In this document: piece after piece, positions 37,480 to 48,903 of the stretch
Position numbering within the stretch: the stretch's first letter is position 1
Layout: every line of letters starts with the position of its first letter
Origin: Kalaharituber pfeilii
Taxonomy: Eukaryota > Ascomycota > Pezizomycetes > Pezizales > Pezizaceae
Assembly: GCA_015179045.1 (NCBI GenBank)
Contig: WHUZ01000011.1
Coordinates: 248,001 to 312,000 of the forward strand
Direction of reading: 5' to 3'
DNA: 64,000 nt
Made by a program: the position numbers and the translations under genes
Notes under the pieces: generated by a model
Seen by the model: only the letters and a program-made list of their open reading frames with translations
Database searches by the model: none
Told to the model about the DNA's origin: nothing

Positions 37480-39165
37480 ATGTCCGCCGATGCTGCCTCC
37501 CCATATTTTTCGCTTCCAGATGCATTCCCTCAAGAGGGCCAGAGCTACGACTATGGCAACTTTCAGGTTAACCAGGGTTCCCCGATCATGACCCTTAGCT
37601 GTAACAGCTGCAACACTACGGTGGGAGATTCGACCACTTTTGTCTGTGCCATTAGAAGTTTGGGTGGAATCGCACTGGAATCGCTGGTTAATGTGACGCT
37701 TGGGGGCCCAACGCAGACAGAGTCCGAAGAAGTGTCATTTGATGAGTACTGGTATGCTTGAGCTCGCAGTTTACAATGAGGCTTGGACATTCAGTTGTTC
37801 CTGGACTAATGCTGCCTGGGTAGCATGTTTAGACCAATAAACTGTGCAAAATGCAGGGACAACTTAGGGAGAATGTATGTTACAGATAATGGGCAGCTTG
37901 GTCATATCCGGTATGTTTGTCAGTTCAATACCTACGGAAGTTCGGCATTGGTGCATTGTGCCACTTCACAATCCAATTTGCAATTGATCATGGGGTGATG
38001 CTCTCTGACCTATATATCCTCCAGTGGCAAATATATAATATATCGTACGAAGATCCAAGTTTATACCGTGGGATCAAATGTGCCGCCACTCCAGCCAGGC
38101 GAGTCGGAAGAGATCATGCGTCAATTGCACCCGGAACCAGATGAGATAGTGCATAATCTGACTAAAGTGATGAGCTTGCTTATTTACTTAAAAGAAGAAC
38201 AAGACAACATAGTACGAGAGCTCAAACGGGTTGGAGAGAGATGCGGCATTGACGACATTGACGTTGGAAACAATGGAGGCGTATTGCCTATGGATGGGGC
38301 TGAGGGGGAAGGCGATGGTTGGAAGGACCGAATAGCTAGGATGGAGGCACAAATAGAGGAATTGAGGAGAGCGATGATGGTGAACTCAGATAAATGCATG
38401 TCTAATATAAGACAGGGCCTCAATAATGGGACAATTGATAAGGGAAAAAAATCGTCCGCTGCATCGAAAGGGATGATAGATCAGAATGAACAAGAGGAGT
38501 CAGAAGGTGAAATCAAACCAGCTGATCAACTCCAGTCATCAGTGTCTGTTTTGAGCTCTTCAAAGCGGAAGCGGCATGAAGAGAAGGATGTCAAAAGAAA
38601 TAGGAGCAGGTCACCCGGACAATATAGTAGCGCCAAAACTAAGAAGCTCAAACCTGTTCCTCCACAGCTACAATCCAATAATTCAAGTAATAAGGGAAAG
38701 CCCAAGCGAACAGATCCAAGAGACGTGCATGCTTCTATCACACCACCTCCAAGAGCCAATCAGCAAAGAAAGAACCGCTACATAATTGAGGCATCAGACG
38801 AAGAGGATGAGTCCTCTGCCTCCGAGAAAGCTGGGAACGAGTCAGAAGAGTATGTCCTAGATAGAAAGTCAGTGAGAGAACCCAAATTCAGAAAAACAGG
38901 GAATCATGTGATTGACACAGCAAGGAATGTTGCCATCCCCTCCGAATCTGAGGTGGAGGATAGTGGGATTGTGGAAGTTGAAGATCAGGAAGATTATAGT
39001 GATGGTGAGGGTCGGCGGTCATCAACATATAGAAAGCGGAAAAGAGTATCGACAGGAGGAAGCAAAGATAGGGGAAAAACGCACGCTGCTACGAAGGAGG
39101 AAAACGCGGCTATTCCCAATGGCAAGGCGAGGCAGAGCGCAAGAAGGAAGACAGGAGGAAAATAA
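37480..39165 (+). CDS. mis18: Mis18-like centromere/kinetochore protein
   Basis: Three exons, 37480-37751, 37824-37910 and 38025-39165, phases 2 and 2; 499 aa. After a short N-terminus comes the Mis18 (Yippee-like) fold: MTLSCNSCNTTVGDSTTF with CxxC and VGDS, a beta-rich part, then FRPINCAKCRDNLGRMY with the second CxxC and LGR, ending in YIIYRTKIQVYTVGSNVPP. These pairs should bind one zinc. A helical stretch (EIVHNLTKVMSLLIYLKEEQ...LKRVGERCG) may be a coiled coil for oligomerisation. The remaining 300 residues are acidic and Lys/Arg-rich with several nuclear-signal-like clusters (SSKRKRHEEKD). Mis18 licenses deposition of the centromeric histone CENP-A. The long tail is much beyond the roughly 200 aa of fission-yeast Mis18. 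Confidence 0.85.
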
Positions 39166-40715
39166 TGAATTATGGAAATTATTTCGTCTAAACTGGTGAT
39201 TTGTTTGTTATACCTATTTCTTTGCTGAGATTGGGAGTTCCTACAGTTCTGGTGTGCGCTTGGACAATGTTTTTGTAGATAGGGGTGCCATATTGACCAT
39301 TTTAGGAAATGGAGAAATTGTAGTATTTTATTTGCATGGTTTCTCGCACAAGACTAGCAGTTGTATCGATTTGATATGCTGATGTCTCTTTTCCCATAGC
39401 GATACCTCAACATCCAGGGCAGCTGGAAGTTGTAAGTAGCATAGATTGTTAGAGAAACTCTTGAGCCATGTACGATCTCATTTTCATTCGTGCGGAAACT
39501 GCGAGTGAGTGGAAAATTGGGATAAAAGTCAATTTGAATACCTCATATCGATTCATTCCCGTACCTCCAGAATACTCCACTTACAATCTTCGCCAAACCT
39601 CAGGCTCAGGAGCCAAGACTGGAGTGCCTGAGCGCAGCTTCCTTAATAGTGTCCCATGCAACGTGCCGCAAGCTGAATCCACTTAGCACAGTATCGTGCA
39701 ACTTGTAAGGAGTCTAGATAGTTACTAAGCAAGTACTTCAAAACTGCAAGCCCCAAACAGACTTGCTTCTCATTCTCCCGGCGCTAGGTAGCAAGTGTCC
39801 CAAAGATAATGGCGTCTCTAACATTGATACGTGAGTCCCTATCCGATGATACTGTTGGATAGTTCCGTGAATGTCTACTTGCTATCTAATTTTGTCAGGG
39901 CGCACTGATGTGTAGTGGAAAACCACGCACCCAAATCCTCTCACAGAAATGTTGCGATTCCAGCTTGAAGTGTTGAAGATAGCCTCTTTTCATGTCCTCT
40001 CTTTCATCTTGTAACTAACATGTTGAAGCAACGTCCCTAATCTATAATCAGCTCTAAGAGTCTTTTATCCATTTTGCGTTGTCCTAAGATTATGTTAACA
40101 ACCAGAGAATATTTGAAGTAGGCACCCTCATTTCCAACTTTGCTAAAATAATTCATAGCCAGTATCTGTCATGAGTAGTGGGTGCATAATCATCCCCACA
40201 TCGTTCTACCCACACATAGAACATCCATCTCCATTTGCTGAATTTCACTTGAAGTTCAGAACAAGCTAAATAAAGCCCGTGGGAATTCTTTTACTCTTTC
40301 CTTACAACACCAACACCTGTTTCATCCCACAGGGGCCTTTACCAATGAATTGACGACATTCTTCCAAAATTCGGCCTAGTGCTTGAAGGGCAGCATTATT
40401 ACTGCGAGTTATGGGTATGTCATTCATGATTACATCTATCTCAAATTTAAAAAACACACTGTTTGCAACACTACTTATAGATACACATAGCGGGGACGAA
40501 AAGAAAGCCCCCCTTCATCCATCCATTCAGTTTCGTAAAAGCTCTATAGCTAATTTCTTTTTCACCCCCGAGTTAGAATCCGACCGAATATGGGTATATA
40601 TATACATATAGGAGTCCTCACCACCACCACCTCCACCACCACCGCCATCTTCATCTCTCCTTCCTTCCCTTACCTTCCGCCCACCCTCTCACCCATCTCC
40701 CTACCTCCCTCCTCC
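39166..40715. other. Convergent intergenic region
   Basis: 3' flank of Mis18 and, beyond about 40600, CT-rich sequence (CACCACCACC, CCTCC runs) next to the Cog5 stop. No gene seen. Confidence 0.55.
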
Positions 40716-42443
40716 CTACCTTGCCCCTCCCCCTCCAAACCCCCTCTCCACCGCCCCAATCACAACTCCAATCCCGACTTCCCTCTCCCCATCCTTCCTC
40801 TTCCTCCCCCATTTCCCCTGCGCCACACTACCAAGTCCAACTCCCGCCCCCAGCCCAATCACACCGGCTCCTGCACCCCCTACAACGCCCGCCACCTCCT
40901 TCGTCGCAAAGCCCACCGCTCCTGCCAGCACTCCTGCATACCCGTCCTCCATGGACCCTATTCCCCTCTCCACCACCACCCTTAGCCCCTCCCTCATTTT
41001 CTCCTTGCCTGCTCGGAGACCCCTGGCCGACACCCCACCCCGTGCAAGCACATTCCTCACCAATGTCTCCAGTCCTGTCGCCAAGTTTCTTAGAAACAGC
41101 GTCGGCAACGTTGGTGTATCCAGCTGGGCAAGCACATAGCTCAGGAGCGTTTCCTCTTCTTCCTCTTCCTCTTCCTCCACCCCGCTCAGCTTCGAGCCTC
41201 GGGCATCCTGCTCAGTGTCACCAGCACTGATTCCGGTACCGGATGGTGAGGTAAGCGGAGCAAGCGGAATGTGCCGCAGCGCTTCCTCAAGTGCTACAAT
41301 CCCTCGCAGCTTCCCTACAATTTCGGCAAGCGACCGGTCCAAGGCCGGCGGAGCCGGGGCCACGGGAGTAAGCTGCGAAAAGACGCGGGAGAGGGCCGCA
41401 AGACTGGCAGTCGAGGACTGAGTCAGGTGAGCAGTGAGGGTCGTCAGGAGGAAGTTGCTCTGAGCTGGGTCGTTGGGGGCGGTTGCTGTTGATTTCGCTG
41501 TTGTAGTTTTACTTGCAGGAGACGATGGAGAAGATAGAAGATACAGCACCTGTAAAGCACAAGCAACCTTCACTAGAGCCTGCTCCAGTGCCTTCTGAAA
41601 TGCAAACACCATACTCGATGTTCCTCCCCCAACCGCTGCCACTGCCGTAGTCCCCCCTCCTGTCCCTGCTCCTCCTGCCCCCGCCCCCCACGGCCCCACC
41701 GACGGCAGCACAAACCCAGTCACTGCCCCCCCAGCCGTCGTCTTCAAGTACTGCTCCGCCGGCACTGCCAGTGAGCTCACCAATGTCTGGACGATCCCCA
41801 CCTTCTCCATCTCCACACCCCCCGCCTTGACCCCTGCCTTGACCTCCGCAACCGCAAACCCCATCCGCAGCAGCGACTTCCAATCCCCCTCCGCGCCCCC
41901 CGCCCTGCTCGCAAACCACTCCCCGACCACCCCCTCGAGCCTCCTGCCTGCCCCCACCACCCTGACCACGCATCTCAGCAGCGCCCCCGCAGCATGCAGC
42001 CTTTCCACGACCCTCACCAGCTCCCCCGCCGTCTCACTCCTGGCCAGCACCTCTTTATCTAGCCTCCTGTACGCACCCATCACCGTCTTGAGCTGGCCCT
42101 CGACCCCATTCACGAGTGCCACGCTCACGGCCCTACTTTCACCCGCATGCAGCAAGAGTGTTTCGGCATGCTGAGTCGTCAGGTTGTGGATGTGTGAGTC
42201 GATTTCTTGCAGATCGAACAGCACGCGGGAGAGTGGGGTGGAGAGGTCTAGCGTGGGGTCATCACGGGTGTTTGTGTGCAGGATGAGGGCGTTGGCAAAG
42301 GAGTAGGGGTTAAAAGTCGGGGAGAGGAAGGTCTCGTAGTCGATATAGGCAGAGTCGGGGGGTAGGGATGCGGGTGCGGTAGCGGGGACGGGGGTGCCGG
42401 GGGGCGCGGGGGTTGCCAGTGGGGAATTCAGTTCAGTGGCCAT
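40716..42443 (-). CDS. COG5: Conserved oligomeric Golgi complex subunit 5
   Basis: Uninterrupted frame of 575 aa from ATG 42443 (MATELNSPLATPAPP). The N-terminal block YIDYETFLSPTFNPYSFANALIL, then LDLSTPLSRVLFDLQEIDSHIHNLTTQHAETLLLH, is the hallmark Cog5 N-terminal domain, followed by the helical bundle (LVRVVERLHAAGALLRCVVRVV). Cog5 belongs to lobe B of the COG tether, which captures retrograde vesicles at the Golgi. The middle and C-terminal parts are more diverged, with Gly/Ala-rich linkers and a run of Glu near residue 435. Codon usage is very GC-rich relative to the flanks. The frame is open a little further upstream, but only a TTG is available there. Confidence 0.9.
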   Translation of the reverse strand: MATELNSPLATPAPPGTPVPATAPASLPPDSAYIDYETFLSPTFNPYSFANALILHTNTRDDPTLDLSTPLSRVLFDLQEIDSHIHNLTTQHAETLLLHAGESRAVSVALVNGVEGQLKTVMGAYRRLDKEVLARSETAGELVRVVERLHAAGALLRCVVRVVGAGRRLEGVVGEWFASRAGGAEGDWKSLLRMGFAVAEVKAGVKAGGVEMEKVGIVQTLVSSLAVPAEQYLKTTAGGAVTGFVLPSVGPWGAGAGGAGTGGGTTAVAAVGGGTSSMVFAFQKALEQALVKVACALQVLYLLSSPSSPASKTTTAKSTATAPNDPAQSNFLLTTLTAHLTQSSTASLAALSRVFSQLTPVAPAPPALDRSLAEIVGKLRGIVALEEALRHIPLAPLTSPSGTGISAGDTEQDARGSKLSGVEEEEEEEEETLLSYVLAQLDTPTLPTLFLRNLATGLETLVRNVLARGGVSARGLRAGKEKMREGLRVVVERGIGSMEDGYAGVLAGAVGFATKEVAGVVGGAGAGVIGLGAGVGLGSVAQGKWGRKRKDGEREVGIGVVIGAVERGFGGGGAR

Positions 42444-43184
42444 GGTGCTGCTGGTGGTGAGGTGGTGAATTGAATACAAAGCTATGTGTGGAGAATTCGA
42501 ACTTGGAAGAGGCCCTAGTATCCCGATGGATTGATGTGCTGTTGTTTATTATTGAACAACTTTTCAGATTCTGAAAATTGCTTCTTCCGTTTGTTCCTTT
42601 GTTGGTTTTGGTGAACGCCTACTTTAGCTCTACATGTCCATATGTCAAAGACTTAACCTTATAACTACCGGTGCTCTGCATTGTCAACTAGCAATGTATC
42701 TCGACTGTATCGATACATTTTATCATACTCCATCAACGTCACCCCCCACCCCCGCCTTCCTTTTAGGTCCCAACTCCATACCGACTTTAACGTTCCCATT
42801 TGAAACATGGTTCATTTATCCCGGACATATGCACAACCTACAATTTTCAACTCCGTCACCTCAGTTTGTTGAACTACGACTACCAACTTGCCACATATTG
42901 CTCTTCTTTGTCATAAAGGTTTGATCTTTATCCATCAAGGTTAAGTGGCTCTGGCACCAGGTATGCTAAAAGAATTATCATTACATAAGCCTCCCAATGC
43001 GCAACACAATTCCACCCTTCCAAGAAAACTGAACTGCAATATTATATGTACCAATCCGCAAAATTTTGTAATCTTTACTAACTCGAGAGTCAACTTGCCT
43101 GCTAAGCATTGTAACTGTGCATCTCGATCCTGCTGGAGAATTGGGTGCTGAGACTGGGCCCAACTCTGGGTAGCAGCAGCGGCC
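42444..43184. other. Upstream region of COG5
   Basis: No supported gene; presumed promoter of COG5 near 42450-42700, then unassigned sequence. Confidence 0.5.
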
Positions 43185-43405
43185 ATGGGCAAGAAGCTGG
43201 GCATTGCTCGTATTGCGGCCGCATTTCCAGATCGTTCGATGTGGTATATCCTCGTAGCAATATCTCTGATGGCAGTGGGTCGACAACACCTCATTGGCGA
43301 ATTGTGGGCCTCTCACGAGTCAAGGAATGGAGATGCTTGAGTGTAGAGAGTCTCTTGGCGCTCGGCATCTTGTGGAGATCGCGAGAAGATTGTGAGAAGG
43401 GATTA
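43185..43405 (+). pseudogene. Truncated fragment, possibly CMD-like
   Basis: ATG at 43185 opens 51 codons: MGKKLGIARIAAAFPDRSMW, then YILVAISLMAVGRQHLIGELW, stop at 43338. The pattern RIAAAFPDR-W...A...A-GR...IGELW resembles the start of fungal carboxymuconolactone-decarboxylase-like (CMD, AhpD-like) proteins. After the stop another frame continues with R/E-rich sequence until a poly-T run begins at 43410, the tail of a short retroposon in the opposite direction. I infer a decayed gene cut by that insertion; the family assignment is tentative. Confidence 0.35.
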
Positions 43406-43409
43406 TATC

Positions 43410-43495
43410 TTTTTTTATTTTATTATTTTTTTTTTATATATATCATTGATCGCACGCCGCCCTAAGGGCTATGGCGATTTAAGTACATAATAAAT
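43410..43495 (-). mobile_element. Short tailed retroposon, copy A
   Basis: Minus strand reads ...TACTTAAATCGCCATAGCCC, TTAGGGCGGCGTGCGATCAA, TGATATATAT then an A-rich tail. The core CGCCATAGCCC-TTA-GGGCGGC is shared with copies B and C and can fold into a hairpin. No clear target duplication was found here. Confidence 0.65.
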
Positions 43496-44410
43496 AAAAT
43501 GAGAAAAAGGTTGTAGATAATGGAGGTGGGTACCCACAATCCTGCTAGTAGTGTGGGTGGAAACAGAGAGAATAAAAAAAACCCTAAACCAAAATGTCGT
43601 ATCATGTTTTGCCCGTGGCTGTCTGTGGAAGGGATTATGAAAGCGAGCCTTTACATTGCTTTTGCGTTTTATTATACTGTGTTTGTAGGTTAGCAAACTT
43701 CTTATGAATCTAGGACTCTAGAATGATAGTGCTTTTACTGATACTGTGTTGCAGACCTAGAGGGCAAAAAAAACATCTCTGAAAACTAAAACAACTTGCG
43801 CTGGCTTCGCAACAGTAGTCTCATACGAAGCCCCTAGTCGCAACAGGGATCCTCAGCGAGAAGCCTGAAATAGTCAAACCTAAAGCCTACCTGATATGTT
43901 TGCGAAACCGGGGAATTACAGACCACCCTTAGGTGCCGGACAACCCTCTCCCATCGTTCACTTCCCCCTCAATTCTACACTCAGTATGTCGCTAAGTTAG
44001 CCAAGAGGTTAGCCGCTACACTAAGCGCAGGTCAGTTTTCACAATTGGTGAGCTTCCTGTTGGACTTGATATGCTATGGCCTTGCCAAGGGGTACAAAAT
44101 GGCAGCGGGCTATGGCGGCGGCAGTGGCTGTGACTCGATGGCTATAGAAGCGGCATGCCAGCTCGCGACCCTGTAAAATCACTGAATAGTTATACATTAA
44201 GCTAATAAGACTCATTAAAGTGGTGGCAAGTTCTAACTCTAGGTGGGCAGCGTGTACACGCCATGAGTGTCTGCAGTGCGGTTACCCTGATCAGCATACT
44301 TCACTACTCCAATGCAAAATCTACACACAGAAAAGTAGCCTGAAACTCACCTAAAACCCATCCAGAGATTCCTTCTCAATTTCAACTGCTTGCGACATTC
44401 CACACCCCCG
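43496..44410. other. No gene seen
   Basis: Mixed sequence downstream of the FAD-oxidoreductase pseudogene; the missing 3' end of that gene is not recognisable here. Confidence 0.5.
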
Positions 44411-45500
44411 TCAACCCTCCACAATCCCTTTGAAAACCTCGGGTACCACACTCATATCTGGTTCTGTAGTACCTTCGTTTGTGGTCATAGTTCCACTACC
44501 CATGACCCTTGTACCCTCCGTTTCCAGATCAAATAATGTCACACTCCCAATCTTGCCTCCAAACGACAGTACAAACATAAAGAGCAGGATGATCCCCGAA
44601 GCATCGTCATTCTGGTCCACATAATCCTGCAGCTTGTCCATAAAATTTTCGAGAATCTGCCGCTTGTCAGTGGAGGCATCGTGACAGCAGCATTGTAGGT
44701 GATTCTGCTCGTCCAGGCTTTGCCAGTGATGGGATGTACGGCAAGTTTGAAGGAGGTGACGATACCAAAATTGGAGGAACCTCCTTTGAAGGCCCAGAAG
44801 AGCTCGGGGTGGGAAGTGGGAGATGCACGAACAATGCTGAGTCTGCTAGGACAACCTGTTACGTGGGATTTAAATCGGTTGAAATTGAACGTCATATCAC
44901 TATAGGTAGCTTACCTCAAACTCCTCAACTTGACCCATTCCAAAGCTCCATCTACTTGCGAGAAACGAGATACCCCTACCACGCAAATACCCGGGAACAC
45001 CCACGGATGCCACTCTGCCTCCCACAGCAAATCTATTATGTGGTAGGAGATAGTTATAGACATGTTTCCACCGTAGCCCAGGATCGACCTCGAGGCTATC
45101 TTATCATATAGAAGTTGCGTAAACTTCTTTAATGAGATCAGAAACCTGGGAGCTAGGGAAGCATCAGACACACGACGTCAGCTACATCCCACTAGTATGA
45201 AATCTAACTGGTTGGTTAATGACATACTGGCATATGTCCGCCCCCCTTGACCGCAAATTCAGCTGCACATTCTCTTAAAACTGCAACTCCCTTTGCAACA
45301 TCACCGGCGCCGTCGGTATGGAAATGTACCTCGGCGATAGCCAATTAGTCGCATTCCAATATGCAGTTGTCTCATCCGTGTTCTGGGTATCACCATCCAC
45401 AAACAATGAATCCTTGCTGAATCTCTTTAGCAAGACACATGCGCAGTCTGTACCTCTTTGGATGGGTGTGCGGGTTTGTATGATGTGACGGCGGCCTTGA
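44411..45500 (-). pseudogene. FAD-linked (BBE/6-hydroxynicotine oxidase-like) oxidoreductase pseudogene
   Basis: Pieces in correct order on the minus strand but in changing frames: CACVLLKRFSKDSLFVDG...TTAYWNATNWLSP (about 45460-45340), DVAKGVAVLRECAAEF and VKGGGHMP, LISLKKFTQLLYDK, EVDPGLRWKHVYNYL, GGRVASVGVPGYL...[33 protein letters not shown] and [16 protein letters not shown], then [16 protein letters not shown] to a stop at 44411. These are the FAD-binding type 4 blocks of fungal oxidoreductases. Canonical introns survive (GTATGT after GGGHMP; GTAAGC...ACAG before VVLADSA), yet frameshifts near 45340 and 44850 and a truncated end kill it. No N-terminal start was found. Confidence 0.85.
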
Positions 45501-46847
45501 TGTATTTGATGGTACTTACCACTAGTACTTAAATTGATCACCGGCCATATACTTGAACAGTTGAAATTGAGACTCAACTGGTCAATTGCAATTGCAGTTG
45601 CGGCCCCCCAAAAGTCAGCGCGCAGCCTATCATAGATATGTTTAGTAGTCTGTAGATTGGTAAACTTGAAAGGTCAATATCGCCATGACAACATGTACAA
45701 GAGCTTGCACAAACAGGGTGCTGCATCTAAAAAATTATAGGTCTCTGTGCACATACCACTCTATCTTTTCATTGAACAGCCATCGGCATCAGGAAAGCAG
45801 CTGTGCAATCGGGCCGGAGCTTGGCAGTCCCATTGGTTAGTTTTGAGCTTCTGTTGGTCGCCCCGACATTCTTAGAATACGTCTCCGAGTTCCAGTGTCT
45901 TTTGTTAGCAATGGTTGGGACCTAGTTTGCTGCTATGGTATTTCTTCAATTGGTATTTCAATATAGACTCTTCTAGAAATAGGTAGGGGAGAAAGATAGA
46001 ATGGCATCAGAGCAATGAATCTGGAAGCTTATACTGGAGTCAATGTTTCTATTTCCGATGGTCTGAATTGAGTGGTCGCAAGAAGGTGATCCATGAGCAG
46101 TCATATAACTTCAGAACACTGGATAAGTGCTTCCCAGTGCCTCTCGCTTGCAGTTGAGCTTTCGAGGTTCACTCATATACTGAGCGCTTGTGAGCTGTCG
46201 ACTGGCAGCTGAAGAATTCATTGTGCCTTTGCAGATACCTGTGTATGGTAACGAAAACCAGTCTACGTAGCAACAAGGCGTGATAACCGAATGACAACGT
46301 GTATTTTTCTCCAGATATACAAAAAACGCAGTTAGTTCCGTGGATTTGTCTAAGTTCCTTTCTGATTCTGGGGGTGTTTCTTATGGAACAAAGGCACGTG
46401 ACTTGCAGTTCCATCATTTATGCTACCTTTGTGATATTGACGATCGAGCTAGAGCTCTAGCCGTCGAATTTCCCTCTCCACGTAGACAGTTGGAGACCGT
46501 AAATGAACGACGATGATATACCCAATCCCTTAATTTGGGCCTAATGATTCCGCATGCACAGTGCAAATACAGCATGATATAAATAAACCTGTAAGCGCAA
46601 AATTTAAAGAAAATAGCAAAAGAAATCTAACTATGAGCACTGACACGGACTTGACGCAGCAACACAGAAACTCAATTGTTAAATTTTTCTTGGAACTAGT
46701 AACTTCTTACAAAACCTGTGTTGCGATGCATATTTGATATATTACTTTACATCTTATTTTGATCAGTCGAAAAAGAAACGTCAATTGGTCTTGGGTTTTC
46801 TTGACGTAGTTGGAATATGTATTGTCAGTCGGAAATTAGGGCTAGGT
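45501..46847. other. Intergenic, no gene seen
   Basis: No frame with family motifs. The stretch near 46848 is probably the 3' region of the kinase gene. Confidence 0.5.
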
Positions 46848-48115
46848 TTATTCGTCTTCCTCCTCAATAGCAAATGCCTCACTTGGGGCCCGCCCGCCCA
46901 ATGTCGCCAAGACCCTTTCTACCTCCTGAATCAATCCCCTAATATCTGGTCTCTCACTCGGCTCAACTTTAAGACACATTCTCACAATATTTTTGACATC
47001 CTCGCTGACGTCTTCGTGTCCGACCTTCCTCCCTCCCAACTTGCCCGGTTCTGGGAACGAGAATGATCCGGAACATATTGCTAGGGCAAGACTTCCTCCG
47101 CTTTCTTCAGTTGCCAATTCAAACGGAGAATGTCCGTATAAGGCGCAAAATAGGGTTGCTCCTAATGACCAGATGTCGACCTTTGCATCGATGGTTGAAT
47201 TAGTTTGCACATCAAACAGCTCCGGCGCACGGTAAGGCATTGTTGAGGTCTCCGCGGCATGGTCCTGTACTTGGAGCGCATGGGCTCGAGAAGTAATCTT
47301 AGTCGGAGCTGGGGTTAGCGATCCGAAGTCCATAAGAATTGGCGTGGTTCCGTCATCTGCAATCATCACGTTTCCTGGCTTGATATCTCTGTGTGCATAG
47401 GGCCTGAGCTCCCCTTCACTAACACCTTCGGTCGATGCTGCAATTGTGGTGTTGTTCATGAGGGGGTGATCTTCGGTGTCATCCTCAGCGCCACCTTGTC
47501 CTGCGCCTGGACCGCGCCTAACGGGGCCAGGTGATTTGAGTCTGTGCTCGTGAAGCGCCTGAACACCTTTACATACACCGAGGAATAACCGCAATAGCTG
47601 TTTTTCTGGGAATGTGGTGTGATTTACGAGATTGGCGTTAATTGCGTCCTGTAGGTTACCTCTCCGGAAGTATGGGAGTAAGATGTACACTGTTTTCTGA
47701 GTATCATTATCAACGGAGAATCCAGAAACTGCGGACCTGGATGAGTCGGTGGAAACGACAAAGTCGACCATGCTAATTATGTTTGGATGGTTCTGAAATA
47801 ACTTATATGCTTCCACCTCAGACATCGCCCTTGCTACAGATTCGGCTCCGAAAGGACCTACGCGATGAGGATATTAGCTAAAGAGCATTCGTCGTGATCT
47901 GCAAATGCAATTGAGAAAACTTTACATCGGATCTTCTTTAGAGCATACAGCTGCCCAGCATTATCTTGTACCAAGTACACGTATGAAAAGCCCCCTTCTC
48001 CGAGCAATCGTAGAATCTTGAATGATCGGTTATTGATGCTCAGTCGGGGACTGCCTGGGAAACAGCACATGCAATTTGTGAGAGAATAGACGAGGTCGAG
48101 CACGTATTGGGCCAT
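46848..48115 (-). CDS. ENV7: Env7/STK16-like protein kinase
   Basis: Exons 48115-47926 and 47857-46848, intron 68 nt (GTAAAG...CGTAG); 399 aa. The N-terminus has NCMCCFPG, Cys residues placed as in the palmitoylated N-terminus of STK16 and yeast Env7. Kinase motifs: glycine loop LLGEGGFSYVYLV, Lys in YALKKI, splice-restored IRCPFGAESVARAMSEVEAY typical of the NAK family, catalytic HRDIKPGNVMI, DFGSL, APE in YRAPELF, and DIWSLG. An insert of about 45 residues rich in Gly/Asp lies between the helix E region and HRD, as in other fungal members. Expected: vacuolar or Golgi membrane kinase acting in membrane fusion and secretion. It is divergent from BRR2 across 788 bp. Confidence 0.93.
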
Positions 48116-48903
48116 TGTGAGCGATCCAAAGCTTCACTGGTAGACTTTCGGTGAATTTAGCAATTGAATGCAGCTGATCATGAGTGGGCTTCTGGCTGCT
48201 CCCTTGGTTCGATCGAGACTGAGGGAGATATCGCAAGCGACAAGAGGCAAGCCAGGAATGGTGCTGTTTATGAATCGAGCAGCCTCGTCGATTATGATGA
48301 TTTATTCTGGAAGCTGGTGCTGATTCTTGATGCTATTTCAAGCTGCATGTCTTTTGCTTCACCCATGCCTCAAGGCGCCGTGACGAGCACTTTACTCGCA
48401 ACCCGCAGGGCTGTGCTGGTAAGGGTGGACCAGCCCGATGCCCGCAGGACGGCCTTGGCGTAAGATTTGACGGGTCCCGCTCGTGATCAGTAGCAGCCGC
48501 ACAGTGAGTAAGCAGCTTCCCTGGCGGCTTGGCGTGAGGCGAGGGCTTGTGGCGGAACAGCGGGCACAGGCACGAAATATTTCGCGTGTAGTCCACAGCG
48601 GAACTATCACCAAGTCGCCACAGCTCGACAACAAAACCAAAATTGCTCCTGGAGTTGTGAGTGAGTCAGTCGAGCTTTTGCGATTGTGCACCCCGGACTT
48701 ACCCTATCTCTAACTGTGAAGACAGCTTATAGTGAGCCTCCTTGCGCTTCGCCCTTGCACCTTGGAAAGGCAACCGACGACCAGCTCGGCCGCGAGTTTT
48801 GAAATATTGGTCCTTTGCTCTGAGATATTTGTTCATACTTCTAGAAGCCCTTCCGATCCATATTCGAACTGTTGAAGTCCTCATTTGAGGCAATCATTTC
48901 ACC
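48116..48903. promoter_or_regulatory. Divergent promoter between kinase gene and BRR2
   Basis: A 788-bp gap separates two divergent ATGs; no supported gene lies inside. Both promoters and 5' leaders must be here, so co-regulation is possible but not shown. Confidence 0.6.

Noticed and set aside
41509..42174. Long antisense and overlapping frames across COG5
   Set aside because: They arise from the GC-rich codon usage of COG5 and lack any motif.
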